In this document: positions 47,292 to 56,574 of the stretch, piece by piece
Numbering within the stretch: position 1 is the first letter of the stretch
How the letters are laid out: each line of letters begins with the position of its first letter
DNA from: Exophiala sp. HKRS030
Taxonomy: Eukaryota > Ascomycota > Eurotiomycetes > Chaetothyriales > Herpotrichiellaceae
Length of the DNA: 64,000 nucleotides
Direction of reading: 5' to 3'
Assembly: GCA_023897205.1 (NCBI GenBank)
Contig: JAHWDD010000004.1
Coordinates: forward strand, 3,286,001 to 3,350,000
Notes under the pieces: generated by a model
Seen by the model: only the letters and a program-made list of their open reading frames with translations
Databases searched by the model: none
What the model was told of the DNA's origin: nothing
Position numbers and translations under genes: made by a program

Positions 47292-48629
47292 CTATTTCCT
47301 TCCGCCCGCCTTCTTCCTGGCTTTGACCTTTTCGATGATTTCGGGTTTCTCTCTGCACGTAGGACAATACCAATCCTCATCTTCATCCGGCACTTTCTTC
47401 ATGTTCAGGCAGCCTGTGTGGAACCACTGGAAGGGACAGTCGTCGTTTTCACAGGCCACCATTTCTCCGTAGGATCGTTGATTGCAGAAGCAGTACCGTT
47501 TGTCATCTTCGCCTTCGTCGTCGTCCATGTCTTCATCCTCATGCATTTCAACTTCTTCTCGGAGTGACTTCTTATTTCCGCGTCTTCCTCTGCTGGTAGA
47601 AGCGTCGGTCTCTGAAGCGTCGGCCGAGGACAAGACCGAATCTTCTTCGGATGCAGCTGTTCCGCCACGTCCACCTCGTACGGAAGGAGACTGCCCTTTC
47701 TTGCGCCCGACAGATAGCCTGCCTTTGGGAGTTCCCTTCTGCTTGAGTTTGTTGACTTGCTGATGGGGCATGATTTTCTTGGACAAGCCAGATTTCTTGG
47801 GTGGACCTGTAGCTTGTTGAGGTCCAGCAGTTCGAGGTAGACTCCCTGATCGACTGGTTCCTGTCGCAGTGGGTGTAGAGGCTTTAGGAGTGCCCGGGCC
47901 AAGTGATGACTGTCTTAAGCCTGATGGCTGAGCAGGAAGATTGGCACCGGCGTTCAACTTGCGTCGTTTTGTATCCGCGCCGACCGAGTGTTCACGTTCT
48001 CGTTGTCGATGCTGTTGCACGGCAGAAGCAGGCGTAGCTGGCGCCGAGCTTCTTTGGGGAGGTGCGTTGGTAGTTGCTATCTGCGGCAATTGCCTCGACT
48101 GTGCTTGCTGCATAGTTGCAGTTATGTGAGAATTTATGCGGTGTGCATTCGCATTGAGAGCACTGATCGATGCATTCTGTAGAGGAAGGCTGGGTGGAAT
48201 ATCGATAAGAGACTTTTGTGGTTCAGCTTTTCGATTGAAGACGCTCGGCAGAGGTGGGCCATCCACAAGCTGACCGTCGTTTTGTAACTCTTTGATTTTC
48301 GTATCCAGTCTCCTCAATTGCCGTTCAAGAATGTTGCAAGCTCTGTCCGCCAAGTGAATTTTTTGATCTTGAAGATGGGCAGATGACTCGTAATTCTTTT
48401 TGACCAAGTCTGCGTATTCATTCTCCTTGGGATGAGGTGCAAGGACACCATTGACTTTCAGATGTTTCTGGATGTTAACGTCCTTTTGGTTGATTACGGA
48501 GAGATATTTCTGCAGATCTTTGTCTTTGGCTTGAATTTCTTCCAGCATATGGTTGATCTCAGCCGGTAAGTTAGCGGCATCGTGAATAAATTGTTCCAGC
48601 ACGGACGCGCAATCCTCATTGCCCGCCAT
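47292..48629 (-). CDS. YNG2: ING-family PHD protein (Yng2-like, NuA4 complex)
   Basis: A single exon of 445 residues from ATG 48,629. The N-terminal ING helical domain (LEQFIHDAANLPAEINHMLE, continuing with QAKDKDLQKYLSVINQKD) covers about residues 5-110. A long basic, Ser/Pro/Gln-rich linker follows, with an acidic patch just before the C-terminal PHD finger. The finger reads YCFCNQRSYGEMVAC, NDDCPFQWFHTGC and DWYCPTC, giving the full C4HC3 ligand set. ING PHD fingers bind histone H3 trimethylated at Lys4; Yng2 is a subunit of the NuA4 histone acetyltransferase that acetylates H4 and H2A. Pho23 (Rpd3L) and Yng1 (NuA3) are the alternatives; the long ING domain and linker fit Yng2 best. It is head-to-head with a histone deacetylase gene. 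Confidence 0.88.
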   Translation of the reverse strand: MAGNEDCASVLEQFIHDAANLPAEINHMLEEIQAKDKDLQKYLSVINQKDVNIQKHLKVNGVLAPHPKENEYADLVKKNYESSAHLQDQKIHLADRACNILERQLRRLDTKIKELQNDGQLVDGPPLPSVFNRKAEPQKSLIDIPPSLPLQNASISALNANAHRINSHITATMQQAQSRQLPQIATTNAPPQRSSAPATPASAVQQHRQREREHSVGADTKRRKLNAGANLPAQPSGLRQSSLGPGTPKASTPTATGTSRSGSLPRTAGPQQATGPPKKSGLSKKIMPHQQVNKLKQKGTPKGRLSVGRKKGQSPSVRGGRGGTAASEEDSVLSSADASETDASTSRGRRGNKKSLREEVEMHEDEDMDDDEGEDDKRYCFCNQRSYGEMVACENDDCPFQWFHTGCLNMKKVPDEDEDWYCPTCREKPEIIEKVKARKKAGGRK

Positions 48630-49265
48630 GGTGATATTTGGCGGTGATAGAGACTTTTTCAAGAGTTACAGTGGCTAGAGCCACCTCACCGGATCGATGA
48701 TGACAAACACTTCGTTTCCCAGAAGATTGTAAACGGTAATCGCGTCACACTCTCCCAGTGATACTGCGCTGCAAACGCCAGAAAAAATCCGTTTGATAAA
48801 TCTCGAAGAAGTCGCAGAGATATTGATGGAAAAAGACTACAAGACAAGGCCACCGGTGAGTCTTTTGAGGTGATGTGGCTAGGACACAATCTAAACCTAT
48901 CTGGTTCTAGCTCATGTGGCGGGAGCGAGAAATCGACGCCACATCAAAGCCTTGTCACTTACACATCTCAACACCAACCTTGTCTTGTTACTTCTCTACT
49001 GTGACAACAACTTTACTGAAGCAGCTCAATATTCCAGTATATTGGTCGCATAGATACTAAGTCACCACTTACATACTCTTAAGGACCCAAGGACCTTCAC
49101 TGGCGGACTACACGCCTCTTCACTTCGAGCCAGTCGCTCTTCTAGGCCTCTGTCGCAATATGAAAATCAACGCCTTCACCAGTCTTTCGCTACCAACAAG
49201 ATCGTCTGCATTAACTTCATCAAGTGGCTCAACCCTCGCCGCTTTCAGATAGCGACACATTCCCA
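48630..49265. promoter_or_regulatory. shared divergent promoter of YNG2-like and HOS2-like genes
   Basis: 636 bp separate the two start codons, and the genes run away from each other. Any common control site of the acetyltransferase subunit and the deacetylase would be here. No specific factor site was identified. Confidence 0.6.
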
Positions 49266-50750
49266 ATGGCCATTGTCGAAGAATACTCGGGGCCCACAGA
49301 GGGCGGCTCCTCCTCAACATTTACACTCTCGTCCAAAATCCAACGTGAAATCGAAGCGAATTCAATTTCTCGGCCCAAAGGATACAGAGTATCATGGCAC
49401 TACAACCCAGCCGTTGAGAATCACCACTTCGGACAGACTCACCCCATGAAACCATGGCGCCTCACTCTCACCAAATCTCTCGTCCTTTCCTACGGCATGC
49501 ACACCGCAATGGACACGTACATCCCACGCGCCGCCACCAAAGAGGAACTAGCAGAGTTCCATAAAGACAGCTATGTCGACTTTCTCTCCGTCGCGACGCC
49601 ACAGAATATCTACGAAATGTACCCTGAACTCGCCGCAGGGCCTACGGGCTACAGTTCAGCTATCTTCGGGGTCGGCGATGATTGTCCGATCTTTGATGGC
49701 CTCTTTGCCTTCTGCGCCACATACACGGGCGCATCCATCGACGCTGCACGCAAACTATGCAACAAACAGTCCGACATCGCCATCAACTGGTCAGGCGGCC
49801 TTCACCACGCCAAAAAGGCTGAGGCCAGTGGATTCTGCTACGTCAACGACATCGTGCTTGCCATCCTACAGCTCCTCCGCCACCACCCTCGCGTGCTGTA
49901 CATCGACATCGACGTGCACCACGGCGACGGAGTCGAGCAGGCGTTCTGGAGCACCGACCGGGTCATGTGCGTCTCCTTCCACAAATACGATAGAGAAGTA
50001 TTTTTCCCGGGCACGGGTCCCCTCGAATCCACGGGGCCCATCCACCCGGACAACCCGGGCAAGAACTACACGATCAACGTGCCGCTCAACGACGGCATCG
50101 ACGACGAAGGCTACGCGTACCTCTTCCAGAACGTGGTCGAGCCGACCATCAAGACCTTCAACCCGACGGCGATCGTGCTCCAGTGCGGCGCCGACAGCCT
50201 CGGCCACGACAGGCTGGGATGTTTTAACCTGAACATCCGCGGGCACGGAAACTGCGTGAGCTTTGTCAAGAGTTTTGGCCTGCCGATGCTCGTTGTCGGC
50301 GGCGGGGGGTACACGCCCCGGAACGTCGCGAGGGCGTGGGCGCACGAGACCTCGATCCTCATCGGCGCCGACAAGACGCTCAACCCGGACCTGCCGGAGT
50401 TCATGCCCCACCGCGAGGCGTTCCGTCGGGAAGGCTTCACGCTGTTTCCTAACCTGAGCGCGTGGAAGAAGGACAACATGAACACCCGCGCGGACGTGGA
50501 AAAGATCATCCGCCACGTGCGCGAGCAGCTGGCGTACATCCGCGGCGCGCCCAGCGTGCAGATGCAGCACATCCCGCCCGACCTGCAGGGGTGGAGGGAG
50601 GAGGTCGAGGACGACCTGAGGGCCAAGAGGGTCGAAAGGGACGACTTCAAGGAGGAGCGCGACGGTGCTGGAGGCCTGGTCGCGAAGGCGAGCAGGAGGA
50701 GGGAGCTTGAGAGGAATGGGCCGACCGGTGGGAATACCTTTTTGTCATGA
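49266..50750 (+). CDS. hosA: class I histone deacetylase, Hos2 type (HosA)
   Basis: A single exon of 494 residues from ATG 49,266; the upstream in-frame GTG is not a likely start. The catalytic domain (about residues 38-360) has HPMKPWRLTLT, DDCPIFDGL, the active-site pair in INWSGGLHHAKK, zinc ligands in YIDIDVHHGDGVEQAF and the later Asp in QCGADSLGHDRLGCFNL, then LVVGGGGYTPRNVAR with the catalytic Tyr. RGHGNCVSFVKSFGLPML is characteristic of the Hos2/HDAC3-like branch rather than Rpd3. Hos2 works in the Set3 complex and deacetylates H3 and H4 in coding regions. The C-terminal tail is charged and ends with GPTGGNTFLS. The second half is GC-rich and shows long shadow frames, as expected for strong codon bias. 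Confidence 0.96.
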   Translation: MAIVEEYSGPTEGGSSSTFTLSSKIQREIEANSISRPKGYRVSWHYNPAVENHHFGQTHPMKPWRLTLTKSLVLSYGMHTAMDTYIPRAATKEELAEFHKDSYVDFLSVATPQNIYEMYPELAAGPTGYSSAIFGVGDDCPIFDGLFAFCATYTGASIDAARKLCNKQSDIAINWSGGLHHAKKAEASGFCYVNDIVLAILQLLRHHPRVLYIDIDVHHGDGVEQAFWSTDRVMCVSFHKYDREVFFPGTGPLESTGPIHPDNPGKNYTINVPLNDGIDDEGYAYLFQNVVEPTIKTFNPTAIVLQCGADSLGHDRLGCFNLNIRGHGNCVSFVKSFGLPMLVVGGGGYTPRNVARAWAHETSILIGADKTLNPDLPEFMPHREAFRREGFTLFPNLSAWKKDNMNTRADVEKIIRHVREQLAYIRGAPSVQMQHIPPDLQGWREEVEDDLRAKRVERDDFKEERDGAGGLVAKASRRRELERNGPTGGNTFLS

Positions 50751-51415
50751 GATCGAAGAATTCACGGGTCACGTATCTGTCTTTCACCTAGGTGTTTTTG
50801 TCTGGGTTTGTGTAGACTCAAGGTCACAACAACAGGGCGTAAGAAGTTAAAAATGGCAATCGGTAACTGCTCACTGTTGATGAAGTCGAAGTTTCCTGTG
50901 AGTACTCCGTATCAGGGTAGGTACACCACTGGGTCCAGGGTTGGCATTACTGTGCTCGTACATCTCCTTTTTTGTTTTGTTTTTGAGAGTCCTTGTCTCT
51001 ACCCAGGTAGGTAAATGTTCGATCAATTAATCCTCAGTTCTCAATTCACCCATTAGATTTAAGGCGGAACTTGAGCTATCTCGACTAAAGTACATGGTTG
51101 CTTTGTGGGGGTATCGTTCCGTTTTTCATCAGTGTCCATCCCTTTCTCCCCCGGACCAGGTACCCTTAGGTACATAAAAATGAAGAGGCTAATACCATCA
51201 ACCTCATCTCATCATGTTCGGGGAGAATCATCTTTTTGGAATGACAATTGTAGTTCGTGGTTGTAAAACGCCGTCGCCATGCGCTAGCAAACAATCAGAA
51301 AAAACATCACAACTACCTGAGATTTGTATATTTTCCTGATCGACAAGCAAAGAAGATCTTGTTGGAGGACGTCTTGAAAGCTGATGCGGAATAATCATCG
51401 TCGCATCTTCTCGCG
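50751..51415. other. convergent intergenic region
   Basis: 665 bp between the converging deacetylase and Pol III subunit genes. Contains a TACTCCGTA at 50,903-50,911 and GTAGGTA words. No gene is supported. Confidence 0.5.
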
Positions 51416-52863
51416 TCAACTGTCCTCTAATTCGATGTCAATTCTTGAGCCTTGGACCGGCTCTTTTTCTTTGACGATTTCTTTCTGCTTTCCTACGTCT
51501 TTCGCCCTGGTCCTCGGCTTATCTTTTGTTGGAAGAGGGTGTTTCGCAGTGTCGGCCTCTCGATCGGCTTCGCGTAGTCGAACGTACCATCCATCAAAGT
51601 ATTTGCACGTCACCACGTTGACGGGACCGCCGTCACCGCAGATCTCGAACGCAGGGCATTGCATGCAGGGCACTTCGCTGGTACCGCCACGCCCTATTTC
51701 CTCCAGCTCTTCTTTGCGGTATGCGGCTTTTCGGATTCGTTCGTGGCTGCTGGTCTTCTCGTTCCGGAGTTTGTGCTGTGCCCTCAACTCGGCCGGCGTC
51801 CTAAACGATCGATACATGGTGACCGTGTTTGCGGATATGTCATCGGGAAATTCGTCGCCCTGCGGAGAGCGGACCACTTTCACCAAGAGGCCATCATAGA
51901 CCATGACTTCGAGAAGCTGAGCAACTGCGTTTTGTGGGAGCATCGTCGTGGTGTATTTGGTCTCGAGTATGTGTTTGGTCACAGTCCTCGCTGTTGGATA
52001 ACTCTTGTAGCCAACCTCGAAAGGCTGGTACTTGTCGGTGTTTGATTTGGAGGCCTTGCTCTTTTGTCCGTCGGCTGTTTTGGTGGCCTTGGTTCTTTCT
52101 TCACCATCATCCTCGAAACCGTCGGCTGGAGCCTTGCGTTTTTGACTGGGCGACAGTGGTTGATCCTCAACGTCGTCTGGCTCGACAGTCTCCCAGCTCT
52201 GTTCAGCGACATGCGCCTCGATGACCTTGGACATGATGTCTAGCAAGCCTACATCAAGCTGGCCGTCGGAAAACCACGCACCACCAGTGGCGTCTTCTGA
52301 AGGTTCCAGCCCCGCTAAAATGTACATCTTTCGTCCGGGATTCTTGACATGTTTCATGGGCTTGATGAGGCCTTTGGTTTCCAGCAGTTTGTAGACTCGT
52401 TCGAGGACTCTCGCGTGGAGCTGGGATTTCCATTTGATCGTCTTTGTCCATATTCCCGACGTTCCGGCTCCTTCGATGATCATCAGTACCATCTGCTCAT
52501 CGCGGGTTAGGTTCGAGTAGCTAAAGAGAGAGAAGAGTTAGGAACAAGTCGTAGTAACCCCCGGAGGAATGCAGTATACTTTTGAGCTTTCTCTTGGGCA
52601 ATCAACTCCCAGCCTATGGTGCCACCTTGTCTATCATGCAATTTAAACAGGTGGTTTATGACCAGATGTTGGACCGAGATGAGGAGGACATTGATGTCTT
52701 TGTTCGGGATGATGTTGCTTTGCAGCAATTCTTCCTGCGTGAAAACATAGCCAAAGTCATAGTTCTTGCGGCACCACTCGTAGAGAGAATCGGCGACACG
52801 ATTCCGCCCGCCTCTCATCAGAGACCCTGGCGCAGGGGAGGCGTTAGATTTGGGGGGGGCCAT
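51416..52863 (-). CDS. RPC34: RNA polymerase III subunit C34 (Rpc34/RPC6)
   Basis: Exons 52,863-52,580 and 52,520-51,416 with a 59-nt intron (GTATAC donor) give 462 residues. Tandem winged helices are seen: the first includes LYEWCRKNYDFGYVFTQEEL, the next DEQMVLMIIEGAGTSGIWTK and VYKLLETKGLIKPMK. A Lys/Ser-rich insert (about residues 215-260) is followed by a third winged-helix segment TVTKHILETKYTTTMLP. The C-terminal cysteines in VPCMQCPAFEIC and VTCKYF match the iron-sulfur cluster motif of Rpc34/RPC6. The subunit belongs to the C82-C34-C31 trimer, helps promoter opening and binds TFIIIB. The final 40 residues are a charged tail. It shares a divergent 790-bp region with the Sti1 gene. Confidence 0.95.
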
Positions 52864-53653
52864 CGTTGTGAAAATGGCAGACTAGGAATACTACCGATGC
52901 GGGTAGAAATGGCAGAACATGGCGGTCGAGCAGAGTGTCGACCAGGTGAAGATATATATTCGAAAGTGTCACCGAAACATGCTGAAAGTGGGAGAGAAAA
53001 TTTCTTCTGATTAACGCAGTTGGTATGTATTGTGCTTGAATAAGAAAGACTTCACACGATGTAAAAGAATATCCACGGCGCTGGAAATTTTGTCACCAAA
53101 GGAATTCTGAATGAATGATGGTGGGGGGGTTGGTAACCAGCAATACCACCAGCCGTACAGAGTATTTGGCCACCATTAATCATAGCATACGGAGTACAGA
53201 GTACAGTAGATGCGTAATTATAACGGATGGCTGATTCCAACAATTGTCGACATTACGAGTACATCCTGGGGTTATAACTGGTCATTGTGAGGTGCTCTTC
53301 ATGCTGGTCGCATGCTCTCTTAACCACTCTTCGGTACCACCTAATAGGCGTATGGTACGAGTATTGATACCCGTAACAAGCATCATCTGTACCCCAGTTC
53401 CTCGCCTGGTGGTCCGTGCACAGAATTTTCTAGCAATGGCCTTCCACTTCGTGCTGCCCGCAGCCTGATCATATTATGCATATTAAGTGCTCTAGAGTTC
53501 TCTCATTTCTCCAGTTCATTCTGCTCATCTGTACTGCAAACGACTCGGAAAGTATTCCCAGACCACTATTGCACCTCTAGCATTCTGCAGTTGTCTCTAT
53601 CCTGGTCCTTCTTTTCACTCGACCTGACTATCATCCCATCGTAAACCTCGACT
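52864..53653. promoter_or_regulatory. divergent promoter of RPC34 and STI1 genes
   Basis: 790 bp between the two starts, with TACGGAGTA at 53,188-53,196. A GGAA-N4-TTCC arrangement near 53,546 is reminiscent of a heat-shock element half-pair but has the wrong spacing for a strict match, so heat control of STI1 is not shown. Confidence 0.45.
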
Positions 53654-55516
53654 ATGGCGGACGCCCTAAAGGCCGAGGGCAACAAAGCCTTCGCTGCCAA
53701 AGACTTCAACCTTGCAGTGTAAGTCTACCCGCCAAAGTCTTTGGGACTGGTGAGCTAACCATCGACACACAGTGAGAAGTTTTCACAAGCAATCGAACTA
53801 GATCCCTCCAACCATGTCCTCTATTCCAACCGTTCCGGCGCATACGCTTCCCTCAAAGACTACCAGCATGCCCTGGAAGACGCAAACAAGACTACTGAGC
53901 TCAAGTCTGACTGGGCAAAGGGATGGGGACGTAAGGGTGCTGCCCAGCATGGCTTGGGTGATCTGATCGGTGCAAAGGATGCATTCGAAGAGGCATTGAA
54001 GCTTGAGCCTACGAATTCCCAAGCCAAGTCTGGCCTTGAATCTGTCAACAGAGCCATCGAGGCTGAAGCACGAGCCGATGGTGCTGATATGGGCGGCTTG
54101 GGCGGGATGGGAAACATGTTCAACGACCCTCAAATGCTCCAGAAACTCGCCAGCAACCCCAAAACCGCTCCCTACCTGGCCGATCCTCAATTCATGAACA
54201 AATTGCAGCGCCTGGCTAAGAATCCCTCAGAGATGGGGCAAGAGCTCGGAGACCCAAGGTTCTTACAGGTCATGGGCGTTTTGCTCGGCGTCGACATGCA
54301 GATGGGCATGCCACCGGAAGGTGCGTCCGGAGCAGGCAATCCCACCGAAGCCGAAGAAGATGTGCCCATGCCGGACGCACGCCCTCAATCAAACCCCCCT
54401 CCACCAGCGAAGAAGGAACCCGAACCTGAGCCCGAACCTGAACCAGAGGACGAAGAGGCCATCGCCGCAAAGAAAGCGAAGGAGGAGGCAGAGAGCGAGA
54501 AAAAGCTGGGTACCGAGAACTACAAGAAGAGAAAGTTCGATGAGGCCATTTCTCATTACTCCAAAGCTTGGGAGCTGCACAAGGACATCACATATCTCAC
54601 AAATCTGGGGGCTGCGAAATTCGAGAAGGGTGACTATCAGGGCTGTGTTGAAGCATGCGAAAAAGCCGTCGAGGAAGGCCGGCAAATGCTTGCAGATTTC
54701 AAGCTTATTGCAAAAGCATATGGTCGCATTGGCTCGGCTTACGAGAAGATGGGTGATCTGCCGAAAGCCATCGAGAACTATCAAAAATCTCTGACGGAGC
54801 ATCGCACGCCAGATGTTCTAGCCAAATTCAAGGCGGCTGAGAAAGCACAAATCTCAGCGGAGAAGAACGCTTATGTCGACCCAGAGAAGGCTGAAGAAGC
54901 CCGCCTGCTTGGTGCTGAGAAGTTCAAGAATGCCGATTGGCCAGGTGCTGTCGAAGCGTACACAGAACTGACAAAACGGGCACCTGATGATCCTCGAGGA
55001 TACAGCAACCGTGCTGCTGCTCTCATCAAGCTGCTGGCCTTCCCGACCGCCATTCAAGATTGCGATGAGGCCATCAAACGAGACCCCAAATTCATCAAGG
55101 CCTACCTCAGAAAAGCCCAGGCCCTTTTCGGCATGAAAGAGTACAACAAGTGTCTCGATGTATGTACCGAAGCCATGGAGCATGACGAGGGTGGGAAGAA
55201 CACACGAGAACTCGAGGCTCAGCAACAGAAAGCGCTGGAGGCAATGTATTCCGCTCGTGCTGGTGAGACAGAGGAGGAGACGAGCGCGAGAATCCAACGA
55301 GATCCAGAAATCAGTAAGTTCACCAGCCCACTGCTCCTTCTTTTTGGCATACTAACATGTACTGTAGTGCAAATTCTTTCCGATCCCGTCATGCAGTCAA
55401 TCTTGCAACAAGCCAAGGGCGACCCGATGGCTCTTAACGAGCACATGAAGAACCCCGGTGTACGTGGCAAGATTCAGAAACTGATTGCCGCTGGTGTCAT
55501 CCGGGTCGGGCGATGA
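53654..55516 (+). CDS. STI1: Hsp70/Hsp90-organising co-chaperone Sti1
   Basis: Exons 53,654-53,718, 53,773-55,313 and 55,368-55,516 give 584 residues, the usual length. TPR1 starts at once (LKAEGNKAFAAKDFNLAV and EKFSQAIELDPSNHVLYSNR). DP1 is the NDPQMLQKLASNPKTAPYL segment; a Pro/Glu linker follows. TPR2A (KLGTENYKKRKFDEAISHY) and TPR2B (ARLLGAEKFKNADWPGAVEA) come next, and DP2 closes with LSDPVMQSILQQAKGDP and KIQKLIAAGVIRVGR. Sti1 passes clients from Hsp70 to Hsp90 in the cytosol, binding their EEVD tails through TPR carboxylate clamps (the Lys and Asn positions look conserved). The first intron is 54 nt with GTAAGT; the last also uses GTAAGT. If it were retained, the frame would still be open through 18 codons (SKFTSPLLLLFGILTCTV). 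Confidence 0.97.
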
Positions 55517-56574
55517 ACGAGGCAGTCGATAGTCGCAATCCGGACTCGGTCTCTAGCAATAATATGTACCTTGGAAGAAGCGAAGCTTATGAAATCACCG
55601 CAACAAAAGTATCATGGAAGAACCAATCTTTTGTTTTTGTTGACCTCGATATCGAGACAATGAATTGATAGCTTTTAGCGACAGCTTTCTCTTTCTTTTT
55701 CAAATGGCGAAAATTCAGTCTAATGTCTTTGGAGGAAAGTCATTTTGACTTCGAGAAGTTTGATGTCTTCTGATGCGTTTGTAACAAAACAATGAACATG
55801 GGCCAAGTATTTGTCCATCGCTTTTCCTTGTGTAGAGACATTCATCCTCACTCTCCTCTACAGGATTTCGAAATATTGATGTGGTGGAGTGATGTACAAT
55901 ATGATTGTTTGCAACCCTCACTGACGCCCTGTCAGCATGTGAAGGTCCTCATCCCTGGACCCCTGTTGATGATGCCCACATTCCCATCTCTAGCTTGCCC
56001 GAACTGCAGGGGTCTAGGCTTTGACCCTGCCAGAAGCTCCAATCACCCCAGTCGAGACGACCCCAGCACGGAGCACCAAGACACCCAGGATGGACAGATG
56101 TCTGGGCGGTCCATGCGAAGCCTGGTAGAGATTCTCAGGCAACCATGAATTCCCTCTGAATTAGGAAGACGGATTAGCCATGTCGCCATCACAGACCCTT
56201 TGACACCGCCCCAAGTTGCCCGTCTGCCACCAATCCTACTCTGGTCCATCAGCCACCTGTAGCTCTTCCTACAACATGATTCCAAGTGCCAAATGGTCTT
56301 GACTCTGACCAGACCGCATTCGAACTCACCGACAGAATTGACATGGCTATCTTGTGCAGGCTGGCACTCTCTTCTATTGGTCTCTTGAGCCTTTGTTAAG
56401 AACAATTATCATCGGAGCTGCCAATCCTGGGCAGCTGACTCCAGCTTTCAAGGTCTCTCGAAAATCCCGAGTTTCGGTTGCTATAACGTGGATTGCCTGG
56501 CACATTTGCTCTTCTTGCCGTTCAAATCTTCCTCCTTTGGCTGATGTCGGGTTCTACCCTTGACTTTGCCCAGC
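55517..56574. other. intergenic, promoter side of the antiporter gene
   Basis: About 1.06 kb without a supported gene; holds the 3' end of STI1 and the promoter of the antiporter. Short frames have no family likeness. Confidence 0.5.

Noticed and set aside
49573..50570. Long open frames on both strands within the deacetylase gene
   Set aside because: They are shadows of a GC-rich, codon-biased true gene whose frame contains all catalytic motifs.
53530..53560. Heat-shock element upstream of STI1
   Set aside because: The GGAA and TTCC blocks are separated by the wrong number of bases for a strict nGAAnnTTCn array; too weak to annotate.
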